A DNA stretch of 28,206 nucleotides from Saprolegnia diclina VS20 (lineage: Eukaryota > Oomycota > Saprolegniomycetes > Saprolegniales > Saprolegniaceae). A program made the position numbers and the translations under genes. The notes beneath the pieces are model-generated. The model ran no database searches. It had not been told where the DNA came from and saw only the letters and a list, made by a program, of their open reading frames with translations. The stretch is from NCBI RefSeq assembly GCF_000281045.1, contig NW_008246075.1, positions 679,983-708,188 of the forward strand, read 5' to 3'. Positions 10,373 to 20,774 of this stretch are shown piece after piece (position 1 is the stretch's first letter; each line of letters starts with the position of its first letter).

Positions 10373-10525
10373 ATTGCGCTGTACACTAGACGATACACTG
10401 GCTAAACACTGTTTCCAAATCAAAATCCAAATCTGACCGCTCGATAGGGATTGGTCAAAATAGTGCGAGTATCGACCAATCGGTGGAGTGCTTGATTATT
10501 TCGCCCGGCCGACCACACGCCCACC
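10373..10525 (+). promoter_or_regulatory. short promoter of cyclin H with paired CCAAT boxes
   Basis: This gap of 153 bases holds an ATTGG at 10450-10454 and a CCAAT at 10476-10480 in opposite orientations, 46 bases before the cyclin H start. The preceding PPR gene ends at 10372, so terminator and promoter share this short space. Confidence 0.45.
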
Positions 10526-11764
10526 ATGGCAGCCTACCTCGCGACGTCGACCCACCTAAACAACTGGGTCTTCACCGAGGACCAGCTCCGGACCATCGGC
10601 GCCTTGAAGATGAACAAGTGCCACAAGCAGCTGCAGCTGTGCGAGGCGAGTCCAACGTTGGCGCGCAAGCCGCGCTCCTTTGCGTGCCTCCTGCCAGCGT
10701 CGACGAACGCCGTCCTGGACACGACCGATTGGAACGATACGCTCGAAGGTACGCGCCGTGGCCTACGTAGCGAAGCTCATGGGACCGTTTGCAGAGCTCG
10801 ACGTGCCGCCGAACGAGCTCGCGCTGCTTACGCTGGCCGAGGAGGCGCTCGTTTTGAACTTTTACCAGATCCAAGTCCAGGATAGCTGTACGCGCCTCTT
10901 CCGGACGTCCGACAAAGTCAAGGTCCATCTCCCGTCTTTATGGCGTCGCTTACATCGAGTGCCGTAGTCGGCGGCGGTCGTGCTCTTCAAGCGCTTTTAC
11001 CTCTCCAACAGCGTCATGGAGTTCCATCCCAAGTACATTGCGCCAACTGTCATTTACGTTGCAGGCAAGGTCGAAGAGCAGTACATTAGCGTCGACTCGA
11101 TTTCCGAGCAGCTCCAGGTGCGCATCGCTTCTGCTTTCAAGCAAATTATCCACGCGTTATCTAGGTCGATGTGAACCAAGTGATTGCGCACGAGATGGTC
11201 GTACTCGAAGGCGCCCGCTTCCAGCTCATCATGTACCATCCCTTCCGCGCGCTCACGGGCTTTATCGACGACATTCGCGCCTTCTACAAGTCGCGCGGCG
11301 TCGACCTCAAGATCCCGACGCTCCAGAGCCTCCACGCCAGCGCCACCGCGTGCATCAACGATCTCATCTTGACAGACGCGCCGCTGCTCTATGCACCCGC
11401 ATGCCTCGCACTCGCGGGACTGCAGCTCACGGTCGAGTCGGCGCCCGAAACGTACGCGTCCATCTGCATGGACGAGTACCTCGTGCAGTGCAAGCGCGGC
11501 CAGCAACACCCGAGCGAGGTCGCGGCGATCCATAACGTGCTCGCCCATGTCAAGCAGCTCAAGGAGGCGCGCGACGCGGTTGTCGAGGACCAGGCGCAGG
11601 TGAAAGCGGTGTACAAGAAGCTCAAGAGCTTTCACAAGGAGGCGGCGGCCGCAACCAAGCGAAAGGACGCGCCCGAGGACACCAAGGACGCGAAGAAGAG
11701 CAAGAAACACAAAAAAGACAAGGACGCCAAGAAGAGCAAGAAGTCCAAGAAGCAAGACGAGTAG
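10526..11764 (+). CDS. CCNH: cyclin H (CDK-activating kinase / TFIIH subunit), 4 exons
   Basis: The exons are 10526-10748, 10795-10922, 10968-11117 and 11165-11764, with introns of 46, 45 and 47 nt. The product is 366 residues. The strongest signature is KRFYLSNSVMEFHP (125-138), nearly identical to human cyclin H, followed by the KVEE segment (151-154) of the first cyclin fold. The second fold follows (MYHPFRALTGFIDDI, DAPLLYAPACLALAG). The N-terminus NNWVFTEDQL corresponds to the HWTFSSEEQL region of cyclin H. The Lys-rich tail (KKSKKHKKDK and similar) should direct it to the nucleus. Cyclin H partners CDK7 and MAT1 to phosphorylate CDK T-loops and the RNA polymerase II tail. For intron 1 a 22-nt alternative ending at 10770 also keeps frame, but the 46-nt version ending TTTGCAG fits the local intron size and removes unconserved residues. 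Confidence 0.92.
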
Positions 11765-12315
11765 ATTGGCAATCCGCGATTGTGTGCAACTACTGTCGCT
11801 CCTTCTCTTCCTATGTTGCTCCTTCGCCTCGCAGAGCGCCTTCAATGTGGCACAGAGAGCGACGCCACATGCACTGTACGCGCGGAGGCAATGTGGTCGG
11901 ATCCTCGCATCGCAGTGCTACGCACACGCTGGCGACAGCAGCGCGCTTGAGGTGGAAAGGTCCGTTTCCATCGCGCAGTTTGAGGTCACTTTGCCTCACT
12001 GCAGCGGCCCTTGCTGATGGCACCGGCGTGGCTGTCGATCGCTACGCATGGATACCGCGAGTGCTTCTTGGCGGATGGCGGCCAAGTAGCTTCGGTGCTG
12101 CTAGCTGCCAAATCTGCTGCCATGAGATCTGCTGCTGCTGGATGATGCGCAGGCGCTTCGCAGCTGCTTGGGTCGAACGTGGCGATGGGATTGGACCAAT
12201 CAGGTGCCAGCAAAGCCGTAAAAGAGGCGGGGATCTTTTGCGAACAACAAAAAAACGCCCTTTCTTGACAGTACTCGTTGTAGTCGAAGCGCCACTTCGC
12301 ACTTGAGTTAATACC
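11765..12315. promoter_or_regulatory. intergenic region with a palindromic ATTGG/CCAAT pair
   Basis: No supported gene is present in these 551 bases. A frame from 11766 begins with TTG directly after the cyclin H stop and looks like a signal peptide only by chance. At 12190-12200 the sequence ATTGGACCAAT places two CCAAT boxes back-to-back, about 115 bases before the next start. The second continues as CCAATCAG. Confidence 0.4.
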
Positions 12316-12756
12316 ATGGGCCAGTGCTGCTCCAAGAAGCACGTCACCGACGTGGACGACGACGCCAAGCAGGTCGTGCGCACGCCGGCGCCCGCGCTGC
12401 AGATCTCACCGTCCGACCCAGTCGGGTACGCTGGCCTCGCGACGACAACGGCCGAGCCCACAGACGCGGTCGTGCTCTCGTCGACGGCCGAGATTGTCCA
12501 CGACAACAATTCGCCGTCGGGTTCGCCGGCCAAGCCCGAGAAGCAGCCGTACGACCCGACCCATGACGAGACGCATGACGAGCCGCAGCAGCAGCAGTAT
12601 GTGCGCCCCGAAGACCGGCCGATCGAGTCGCTCTTTATCCGCGAAGAGCGTAAGCGGCTGGCGCGCATACAAGAGGAACTGCGGCTCGAGCGTGAAGCCG
12701 CCAATGCCAAGTGGGTCCATGAGCTCGCAGAGAAGAAGCGCGAGTTTTATCCGTAG
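12316..12756 (+). CDS. small N-myristoylated/palmitoylated protein of unknown function
   Basis: This is a single exon of 146 residues. The N-terminus MGQCCSKK has Gly2, two adjacent cysteines, Ser6 and basic residues. This is the classic dual-acylation signal, with N-myristoylation at Gly2 and palmitoylation at Cys4/Cys5, that places proteins on the inner face of the plasma membrane. The middle (about 10-90) is disordered and acidic or Pro/Ser-rich, with a DPTHDETHDE repeat and a Gln run. The C-terminal third (about 100-142) is a charged helix or coiled coil rich in Arg/Glu (REERKRLARIQEELRLEREA). There is no catalytic domain. It could be a membrane scaffold or adaptor. I do not recognise a family. 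It converges with the amino-acid transporter, with only 41 bases between the two stop codons. Confidence 0.75.
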   Translation: MGQCCSKKHVTDVDDDAKQVVRTPAPALQISPSDPVGYAGLATTTAEPTDAVVLSSTAEIVHDNNSPSGSPAKPEKQPYDPTHDETHDEPQQQQYVRPEDRPIESLFIREERKRLARIQEELRLEREAANAKWVHELAEKKREFYP

Positions 12757-12797
12757 GGTGGATTTATTATGTAATATGTATCTGGACGTCGTCGCCT

Positions 12798-14976
12798 TTA
12801 CAAAAGCGGACTTGCCTCGAAGCTGCTCGTGTGGCGAAGGACACTGTGGTGCAGGCCATAGCAGAGGTACACACTCACACCGAGAAACATCCAGACGCCG
12901 ACACCGACCCTAATCATCATCGTGACGGAGTCGTCGACAGAGAGAGCCTGCACACACCATGCCGCAAGGGGGAGACTGGTCATCATGTAGACGTTGCAAA
13001 AGATGCCGAGGCACGGCACGAGGGGCACCCACGGGCACTGGAACGCTCCCGCGTCTTCGAGAGACCTACGCGGCAGCATGCATCAATGCATCATACATTT
13101 ATAAATCGGCCGTACAGCGGTCGGGGACGACCCGAGAGAAGCGCCAAAAAGGCCACCGCGCAGAGCAGACCCGCAAACACTTGGAAGAGCCAGTGCGTCG
13201 ACCAGACGAGCGTGAGCGCAAACGCAAAGGACGATAGAACAAAGCCAAAGTTGCGCCACGGGAACGACACGCGGCTGCGCGGCACGTCGGCTTCGAAGCG
13301 CAACTCCAAGACGCCCGCGTTCACAAAGGTAAAGACCTAGCTCATATATAGTGATATGCGAGGATAGAAATGGCGGTACCATGAGGGTGCCGCACGAAAT
13401 GACATTGGCGAGGAAGTCGAGGTCAAAGAAGAACGCAATGACGGCCACGAGGAGGCCCGTGAGAATTGTGCTCCAGTATGGCACCTAGGCACGTGCCATT
13501 TAAGGAATCATTTTTAAACAGTCGAGAGTATACCCGCGTGGTCGCGTGCAACGTCGCGAGTGGCGCGGGCAAAAGTCCCTAGTTGATCAAGAATAAGATA
13601 AGACGACAAGAACTGAGTGGCACATATTACGTCTTTGGCCATTTGATAGAAAATACGGGGCTGCCCCATAAGGCACGTAAACGCCGCAGTCGTGAGGCCA
13701 AACATCGAGCCAAATGAAATGACGTGGCACACCTACAGATCACATAATCAAACTCAATACAACTCGAGCCGTAGTACCCAGTTGAGGCCGTGAAAGTCAA
13801 AGGCGTTCACCAAAGGCACTTGGGTGCCCAGCACAGACACGGGCGCCATCCTACAACCCGCGCCGTTCGCCGCGGCATTGCGAAAAGAGGGTACGTACCC
13901 CGTCACGACCAACGAGACGCCGACGTAAATGGACATGGAGATCAAGAGCGACCCGATGATACCCCGGGGCACGTTTTTTTGCGGGTCGGGCACTTCCTCG
14001 GCAAGGCATGCGACCATGTCAAAGCCCAAGTACGAAAAGAAGATGACTCCAGCGCCTTGCATGATGCCATGGACACCCTACCAGACCCGTGAAATCTGAA
14101 AACTCGAATCGGTTGCAAACCTCGGGCGCAAACGGCTCCCAGTTGGTCGTCTCGACATGGTAGCTCCCCACGGCAATGACGAGGAGAAGAACTGCAATGT
14201 TGAGGGCTGTCACGGCAGCGTTGAACTTGGCCGATTCCTAAAGCAGAAATACATTGACCCTAACGACGACGCGACGCTACGGTCACATACATGCACACCA
14301 GCGAGCAAGATGACGCTCAGCACGAGGATCAAGACCGCGGCGATGCTGCTGCAGGGCGTGCCGAGACCAAGGTCCATGGCAACCCACGACGGCGGTACGA
14401 CGACACCGAATTGCTACAGTCATTCGCGCGTCGGCTAAAGACGAATCATCCTTTCGTACCTGCAAGAACATGGTCACATAGGACGCCCAGCTGCGAGCAA
14501 TGCCGGCTAGCCCACAGAGGTGAGGTTCGAGTGACATATGCATGAGGACGTACCCGACGAGATGCCATAACCAAGCGTGAGGTTCCAGCCAATTAGCCAC
14601 GCCGCGAGTTCGCCAAACGTCACGTAGACAAAGGTGTAGGCCGACCCGGTAATCTACGCCACGTATGAAATAGGCTGGCGTGTTGCATCCGACACTACAG
14701 TACCGGAACGCGCGCCGCAAACTCCGAGTACGTCAGTGACGTAAAGATGCATGCAATGCCGCCGATGAGAAAGGAGATGGAGATCGACGGCCCCGTGATC
14801 TCGGCGCCAATGCCGATGAGCGAATAGACGCCGGCGCCGACAGAGCACCCGACGCCGTAGCAGATGAGGTCGAAGGTTGAGAGGCAGCGCTTGAGCGACG
14901 CGGACGGCGACGACGGGCTATGCTTCGCGCTCGGAAGCGGCTTGATGCGGCCAAACGACTGCCACCACGACGCCAT
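12798..14976 (-). CDS. cationic amino-acid transporter (CAT/APC superfamily), 11 exons
   Basis: The exons are 14976-14704, 14653-14554, 14506-14460, 14413-14291, 14237-14121, 14077-13778, 13732-13631, 13578-13534, 13484-13380, 13336-13116 and 13065-12798. The ten introns are 43-53 nt. Joined, they give 566 residues in one frame. Family signatures appear in order: GVGCSVGAGVYSLIG (TM1), EFAARVP then ITGSAYTFVYVTFGELAAWL, IGWNLTLGYGIS, ESAKFNAAVTALNI, FFSYLGFDMVACLAEEVPDP, FGLTTAAFTCLMGQPRIFYQ, MAKDGLLPAPLATLH, ISCGTLM then NAGVLELRF, and WVPLVPCLGIF. About 13-14 membrane segments are expected. CAT carriers move arginine, lysine or related amino acids across the plasma or vacuolar membrane. The exact substrate is not readable. 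An upstream in-frame ATG at 15090 is rejected as start because a CCAAT box (15061-15065) lies within that extension. Confidence 0.93.
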
Positions 14977-16597
14977 GCAAGCTCTCGTACGCGGTCGATG
15001 CAAGATTGAAGAGTCCGCGCCTGGAATTCTTGCGGTGGATCTGGCACCTGGATCAGCGGACCAATCAAATGCATCCGAGGCACCTGCCACTTTAGTCGTC
15101 GCTACCGACTAAAGGTTGAAGCCGCCCAAGTTCAAGTTGGGGTGATCTCAAGGAACGATGGGCGTGGAGTGCAGCCGCCATGATCGTTCCATGGAAGGAT
15201 ACACATCATGACGCGCAATGAGTGTCGCGAGGGCGTTGTAGCAGACATTCAACTGCCTCCTCCAGGTTGGTGGCGCACATTGGCGAAGCCCTTGACCTAC
15301 TAAACCCATAAGCAACTAAACGATTAAGGTGAGTCGATTTTCGCGAGGCGCAAGTCGACGCTTTCAAAGTGGCCACTTGCGCCACACGCCCATCCCCGAC
15401 ACCAGAATGCACAGCCGTGGGTGACACGGCTGTTGCACTTGACATGAACACACCATGCGACTGCGTTTCCTCAACGAGCCCATTCATTAGCTGAGATGTC
15501 GAATAAGTGCTGCCCACAGACCTCTACACACATAGATTTCCGCCAGAAACAATACTGCCAAATGCAAAGGGACATCCAGTCAGCTCCACCGTGTCATGAC
15601 CAAGATGAGCCACTTGGTTGACTACTTTGTGTCGCCGAGAGATGTCCCCGCAGCATCCTTCTTGATTGTTGATGGGCTGCGGTACCGGAGTGGGCGTTTG
15701 GCACAATTGAATTCAAGGTGAGGTCAACGTGCAAGAGGGGGCGACACACGTTTGCACAGTGCTTAGCTTCGCCAAACTTCTGCTCGAGGACGGCAGTAGC
15801 TCGCTCTGATTTACTATGTCCATGCTCCTGGAGGAAATATCGAGTGCGAGAAGCAAAACGGCGCGATGGAAAAGACTCGATCTCGCACGGGCGCATGCAT
15901 GGGGCAGCGATTTCAATCGCGTGGCCTGGCTGCGAAATTCGACTCTCCACTACCACCATTCAAAAGCTCAATAATTGCATGTGAGGCGCAGCGTCGCGGC
16001 GTTCGTTGGTCCATGAGAGTGCCCTACGTCGCAATGCCAACGCCTGGATGGAGGCAGATGCATGAAAAGGTCCTCGTCTCCAAAAATGCTGGCTGGGTTG
16101 TGTAGAACCACATTGGTCACCGATTGTGGCGGGATGTACTAGCGTCAGCATTATTCGCGAATGTCTCGACCTGTCGCGACCGCACCGTCGGCGCTCTGTC
16201 AAATACTCCTTCCAGGAGGCATGTCCATTGCTTTCGATTTTGCCTTGCTCCTCGTGCACCCTCGTCCTCGACGCCGCGCGCTGGTCGTTTGTGGTGCTGC
16301 CACGTCATTTAGCACGCTAGCTCTACTGCACACTATTCTACATTTCACTTGTCTAACTCACCACGTTCAAGTCGGCGCCGCAGAGGCAGGGTCGGTGCGA
16401 GTCGTTGGGAGAGGGCCGATGCCTCGTGGTGTAGTATATTTGCGAGAAACACCCAAGAGCCAGCCATGGCGGGCAATGGCCGAGACTTGGAATAAAATAC
16501 GACTTGTGCGCGGCCTCCCACAAGTATACAAACTCGAAGTGTTCCGAGCCATGACAGCCCGCCGTCCGCGCACCATAGTAACGAAGTGCAGACCCAG
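14977..16597. other. 1.6-kb region without a convincing gene
   Basis: This is the longest gene-poor stretch of the window. Short open frames exist on both strands (for example minus 15594-15959 and 15206-15517), but none has a recognisable motif, a typical start or splice-compatible extensions. One CCAATCAA lies at 15061-15065 near the transporter start and one ATTGG at 16112-16116. A perfect 8-base inverted repeat (GGAACGAT at 15152-15159, ATCGTTCC at 15183-15190) is present. It may contain gene remnants or long upstream control sequence. Nothing firmer can be said. Confidence 0.4.
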
Positions 16598-17170
16598 ATG
16601 GCAACAGACACGGCCCAACGGAAACCCTGGCTCGGAGTTTGTGGCGAGTGCCCACTATTCCGAGACGACGCAAACGAAGACATGACCAAGCGGCTCCGCT
16701 TCTCGACCGTGACGACGTACGAGTTTCCGCTCACGTACGGCGGCAGCGCCGTGCCCGAGGCCACAGGCCCACCGATCGGGCTCGCGCCTGTCCACGTGCA
16801 CGAGACCGTGGCGGCGCTCCTCGCGTCGCCCGCGCGCCGCGGCCGCGTGGCCAAGTGGCCGCACGACGCCCGCATGGAAGTGCTGAAACGAGCGGCGTTT
16901 TCGCCGCAAGAAATCGCCTCGATTTGCTTTGAAGCGATCGACATTCGCCGCTCGCGCCTCGAGACGCTCGACGAGATCCAAGCCCTGCGAGCCACAGAGC
17001 TCAAGCAGAAGCGGCGCGAGCTGCGCCAAGCCCGACGCGACGCTCGGCAGCGTGCAGCGCTTGAGAAGAAGCAGGTCGTCGATGACACCGACGACGCCAA
17101 GGAATTGATCAACGACGACGACGACGCGGCGCCAAATGCAAAGCGACCACGCGTCGACGAAGCCAACTAG
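16598..17170 (+). CDS. small nuclear coiled-coil protein with divergent RFSxV...GPP motif
   Basis: The gene is one exon of 190 residues from the ATG at 16598; the frame continues upstream only through a GTG. Residues 31-61 (KRLRFSTVTTYEF, then GPPIGL) resemble a motif seen in many protist and fungal hypothetical proteins, in which a VRFS-V-V-REY/F stretch is followed by a GPPL patch. KRLRF is close to, but not an exact match for, the PP1 RVxF docking consensus. A basic/acidic helix at about 115-160 (TELKQKRRELRQARRDARQR) is a likely coiled coil. The tail has an Asp run and AKRPR, a plausible nuclear localisation signal. An Arg/Ser-rich reading frame on the opposite strand is an antisense artefact. 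Function is unknown. Confidence 0.7.
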   Translation: MATDTAQRKPWLGVCGECPLFRDDANEDMTKRLRFSTVTTYEFPLTYGGSAVPEATGPPIGLAPVHVHETVAALLASPARRGRVAKWPHDARMEVLKRAAFSPQEIASICFEAIDIRRSRLETLDEIQALRATELKQKRRELRQARRDARQRAALEKKQVVDDTDDAKELINDDDDAAPNAKRPRVDEAN

Positions 17171-17958
17171 CGCCTGCATCGTAGCCACCTGTATGAAGAG
17201 AAGTATTTAAGGACATTAATGCGTTGCGACCATGTACTAAGAGTGTAGGTTGCATCCTGTCTACTTTGGTGGTCTCGAGCACTCGTGGCACCCGATCTTC
17301 CTGCCTCCTCGACGCCTAACTGGACGGCGAGTCCGGACAGGCAGTTGTCGAACGGTTGGCGGTAGCCGCGTTAAAATTTCCACGGACCAGGACCTTCTCT
17401 GGCATCATTGGTGAGGCGCCGACGACGCCATCCCAGTGCCGTGTGTTGACGCAGCAGCGACGCTGCGTCACACACACCATCGCATTTTGCTGCTGTCATG
17501 GCGGGTTGAAGTCAGCTGTATGCATCAACGGTTGAACTCGGCCTATGCAAAACTTTTCGGCAGCACTACTATTCATCAATACGCCTTGTAGGTGGCCTAT
17601 CGCTCGTGACGACGCGACGTCCTTCGTTGGTCTTCTGCATTCTCCACAGCGTTCAGTGCTACCTTTGGTATATAGCCACGCACAGCGAGTGAGGCCATCA
17701 GCGGTCGCCCATGTTCGTACACTAATTCCTTTTAGCATCCCACTTCAAGTGCCAAATACCCGTTCGATGCGTCTCGTTAACGATAGCCGGGCACGATGCC
17801 AACAGCGTTGTTCATGTTGATATCGTGTGTACCCATGCGGCACCCGTACTTGAGCTCTGCTCTTGCCGACCCTGACGTCGCTGAGGTTCCTGCACCACAC
17901 TATATATCCAGTTCTAATCATACACTATTTACAGTCTAGAAAGTGCAATCTGTTGGTG
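17171..17958. promoter_or_regulatory. intergenic region upstream of gatB
   Basis: No convincing coding sequence is present in 788 bases. An ATTGG lies at 17407-17411, a 9-base perfect inverted repeat at 17447-17470 and a TATATA-like string at about 17900, some 60 bases before the gatB ATG. A frame starting at 17545 has no recognisable content. Confidence 0.35.
17447..17470. repeat. perfect inverted repeat TGACGCAGC-N6-GCTGCGTCA
   Basis: Two 9-base arms (17447-17455 and 17462-17470) are exact reverse complements around a 6-base spacer. Each arm begins with TGACG, the half-site recognised by many bZIP factors, so a dimeric regulator site or a small hairpin are the two readings. It lies about 490 bases upstream of the gatB start. 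Confidence 0.5.
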
Positions 17959-19798
17959 ATGTCGGCCGCAGCCAAGCTGAGCGCGTGGGAGGTGTGCATT
18001 GGTCTCGAGATCCATGCGCAGATCCAGTCAGTCTCCAAGCTCTTCTCTGGTGCGAGCGCAGCGACGAAAGGCTCGCTCGTGCCCAACACGCGCGTCTCGT
18101 TCTTCGACGCCGCCCTGCCTGGCACACTCCCGAGCGTGAACGTTGCCTGCGTGCAGCAAGCCGTGCGCACGGCCCGCGCGCTCCAGAGCGACGTCCAGCT
18201 GCGCAGCGTCTTTGAGCGCAAGCATTACTTCTACTGCGATCTCCCGCTCGGGTACCAGATCACGCAGCAGCGCGCGCCGATCGCAACCAACGGCGTGCTC
18301 AAGTTCCAGGTCCAGGAAGCGACGCCGGTCGTGCAGACCAACTTTACGAGCCGAAAGGAGAAAAACGCCGCGTCGAAGAAGGCAGCGACCAAGGCCGATG
18401 ACGAGTGGGTCGAGAAGAGCGTGCGGATCAACCGCATCCAGATCGAGCAGGACTCGGGGAAGAGCATCCACACGCTGGACGCGACGCACGTCGACCTCAA
18501 CCGCGCAGGCACGGGCCTCATGGAGATCGTCTTTGAGCCGGATCTTCGCAGCGCGGCCGAGGCCGGCCAGGTGCTCCGCGAGGTGCAGCACTTGCTGCGG
18601 CACATTGGCACGTGCGACGGCAACATGGAGGAGGGTTCGATGCGCTGCGACCTCAACGTGAGCGTGCGGCCCAAGCCAAGCACACTGGAAGAAGAGACGA
18701 GCATTCCATTTGGCGAGCGGGTCGAAGTCAAGAACATGAACAGCATCAAGAACCTCGTCAAGGCCGTCGAGTACGAGATGGAGCGCCAGGTTGACCACAT
18801 TCTCGCCACGGGCACGAGCATCACCAAGGAAACGCGCACGTTTGATGCGGCGACAGGCATGACGGTATGACCTTGCGGATGGATGACGTGGATATGCAAT
18901 ATGGACGAACTAGAAACGCATGCGCACCAAGGAAGGTGCCAAGGACTACCGGTTCTTCCCCGAGCCGGACCTTCCGCCGCTCGTGATTACGCCGGCGTTT
19001 GTCGACGACGCACTTGTGACGTTGCCAGAGCTACCAGAAAAGATGAAGGCGCGGCTCCGCGCGACGTACGGTCTCTCGGCCTACGAAGCGTCGGTCCTTG
19101 TACGTCAACATATTCTCTATGGACGTCGCATGACCATACCGCAGGTGCTTACGCCGTCGGCCGTGGACTTTTTCGAAGCCGTTTGCGCGGTTAGCTCGCG
19201 ACCGCACAAGCTCGTGGCCAACTGGGTGCTGAACGACCTCTTCTCGCTCCTCAAAGGTACTACTGTTTTAGCATCCGACCAATCTCAAATCCGTACGCCC
19301 TGTGTGTAGCAACCAACGCGGGCATTGCTGAGAGTACCGTGTCGCCCGACCGTCTTGGGCAGCTCGTAGATCTCATCGTTGACGAGACGCTTTCGGGCAA
19401 AATGGCCAAGGTCCCCTTATTTTATTTTATTGAAAAGGGTTGGATAATGGTGGATGTAGGAACTTATCGAGCTCATGTACTACGAAGACAGCCGACCGGC
19501 CGCGACAATTGTGCAGGAGAAGGGCTGGGCGCAGATCACGGATGTGGCCGAGCTCACGCGCTACTGCCAAGCCGTGCTCGCCGAGCCTGTACACATCGAA
19601 TCCCAGTGAAGAGGATCGCTCATATGCTGCTATTTCGTCTAGAAAAACCAAAAAAATGTCGCAGCGTACCGCGGCGGGAAGGCGCAGCTCTTCGGCTTCT
19701 TCATCGGCCAGGTCATGAAGGCGTCCAACGGCCTCGTGCACCCCGAGAAGGTCAACGACATCATGCGGGCGCTCCTTGAGGCGTCCACGGACGCTTGA
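17959..19798 (+). CDS. gatB: mitochondrial glutamyl/aspartyl-tRNA amidotransferase subunit B (GatB/PET112), 6 exons
   Basis: The exons are 17959-18864, 18914-19099, 19145-19256, 19310-19410, 19460-19588 and 19643-19798, with introns of 45-54 nt. The product is 529 residues. GatB landmarks are [115 protein letters not shown] and the tRNA-binding tail SGKMAKELIELM through [12 protein letters not shown]. With GatA and GatC it converts Glu-tRNA(Gln) to Gln-tRNA(Gln) in mitochondria. Oddities: no clear import presequence at the chosen ATG, so an upstream exon may be missing. Intron 2 (45 nt) is a multiple of three without a stop, so retention would add 15 residues. Intron 4 begins GTCCCC and is T-rich. 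Residues about 140-155 hold a Lys/Ala-rich insertion. Confidence 0.94.
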
Positions 19799-19882
19799 AG
19801 AAATTCATCGCGATAGACATACCATGAAAATGTACACCTTTGTGCAGAGAGTATGCAGACAGTGTTGCGAGTTGCATGTGAA

Positions 19883-20774
19883 TTATGCTGCAGGTTTGCG
19901 CTGAATGCGCAGGAGCTGGATGCCCAGCGGCGCAAAATCGGGAAACGTGGTGTCCGTTGCGATAATCTCGTAGACAAAATGTCGCTTGAGCTTGTGGAAG
20001 AACTTGACTTCGGACTCATGCCGCGGCTTGTACGTGATGAGCGCGATCGCAGACGGCGCCGCCACAAAGTGCCGCAGCGACGACAGAAGGTCGTCGAACG
20101 CTTGCTCATACGGGCACGCAATGATGTCGGCACCGAGGAGCACGTCGCAGGCTTCGATGGCATCAAGCTCCTGACCCCTACGAGCATTTTGGTTCGAGAC
20201 TCTTAATCGATTGTCAATATATGCTGTGAAAATACCACAAATGGACTTTGGCGTCAATGTTTCCCATGCTGTTGTTGGTGATGTTGGATTGCGTCAGCGC
20301 CACCGACTGCGGGTCGCCGTCCGTAGCCACCACGGTTGAAGCACCTAGCCATCGCAAAGTCGATACCATTGCGTCGTGTCATCGTGGGTACCGAAGGCGG
20401 CGGCCGCAAGCGACACGAGACCTGTGCCGCAGCCGAGCTCGACGACGCGCTTGTTCTGCACAAGCTCAGGCAGTGTGCTGCGACAAGAGACGTAAGGGTC
20501 GAGTGAGATTGAGGTGATCGTATCTGTGCAGGTACAGCGACAGTAAGATGGCGGCTTCGTACACGTGGGCGCCAAAGCCGAGGTTAGTCCCGCCGCGGCC
20601 GTCGGGCTTCCACTGCTGCTGAATCACGATGGCGTGGTCGCCAAAGTGGAAGGTCCGCGTTGGGTCGAGGTGCGTCGCATGGAACGGACTAGCATCGTCG
20701 TCGGTCGTCTATCGACCGGTACATCGCGGTGCGCACCTGGCGTACGAGAAGGGCACGATGGCGTTCGAGGTCAT
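19883..20774 (-). CDS. METTL21-like protein-lysine methyltransferase (Methyltransf_16), 5 exons
   Basis: The exons are 20774-20737, 20688-20536, 20477-20392, 20344-20236 and 20177-19883, with introns of 48, 58, 47 and 58 nt. The product is 226 residues. FHFGDHAIVIQQQW matches the N-terminal strand region of METTL21A. VVELGCGTGLVSLAAAAFG is SAM motif I, VVATDGDPQSV is motif II and HLWGQELD precedes the post-II segment LLGADII. The C-terminal half (ALITYKPRHE, FFHKLKRHFVYEI) also follows METTL21A. The family methylates lysines of Hsp70 and related chaperones or translation factors. One catalytic-site feature is odd: the family DxxY motif reads D-I-I-A. Start and promoter are shared head-to-head with the LYR gene. 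The stop lies 84 bases from the gatB stop. Confidence 0.88.

Noticed and set aside
10749-10770. 22-nt intron in cyclin H
   Set aside because: Keeps frame but is half the size of every other intron; the 46-nt alternative to 10794 also keeps frame and fits cyclin H better.
11766-12017. Frame with signal-peptide-like start after cyclin H
   Set aside because: Begins with TTG immediately after a stop codon; no ATG and no continuation.
16345-17166. 273-codon minus-strand frame opposite the coiled-coil protein gene
   Set aside because: Ser/Arg-biased antisense of a coiled-coil gene; the plus strand holds the recognisable motif, NLS and acidic tail.
17545-17820. 91-codon plus-strand frame before gatB
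   Set aside because: No motif, no signal peptide and no splice-compatible extension.
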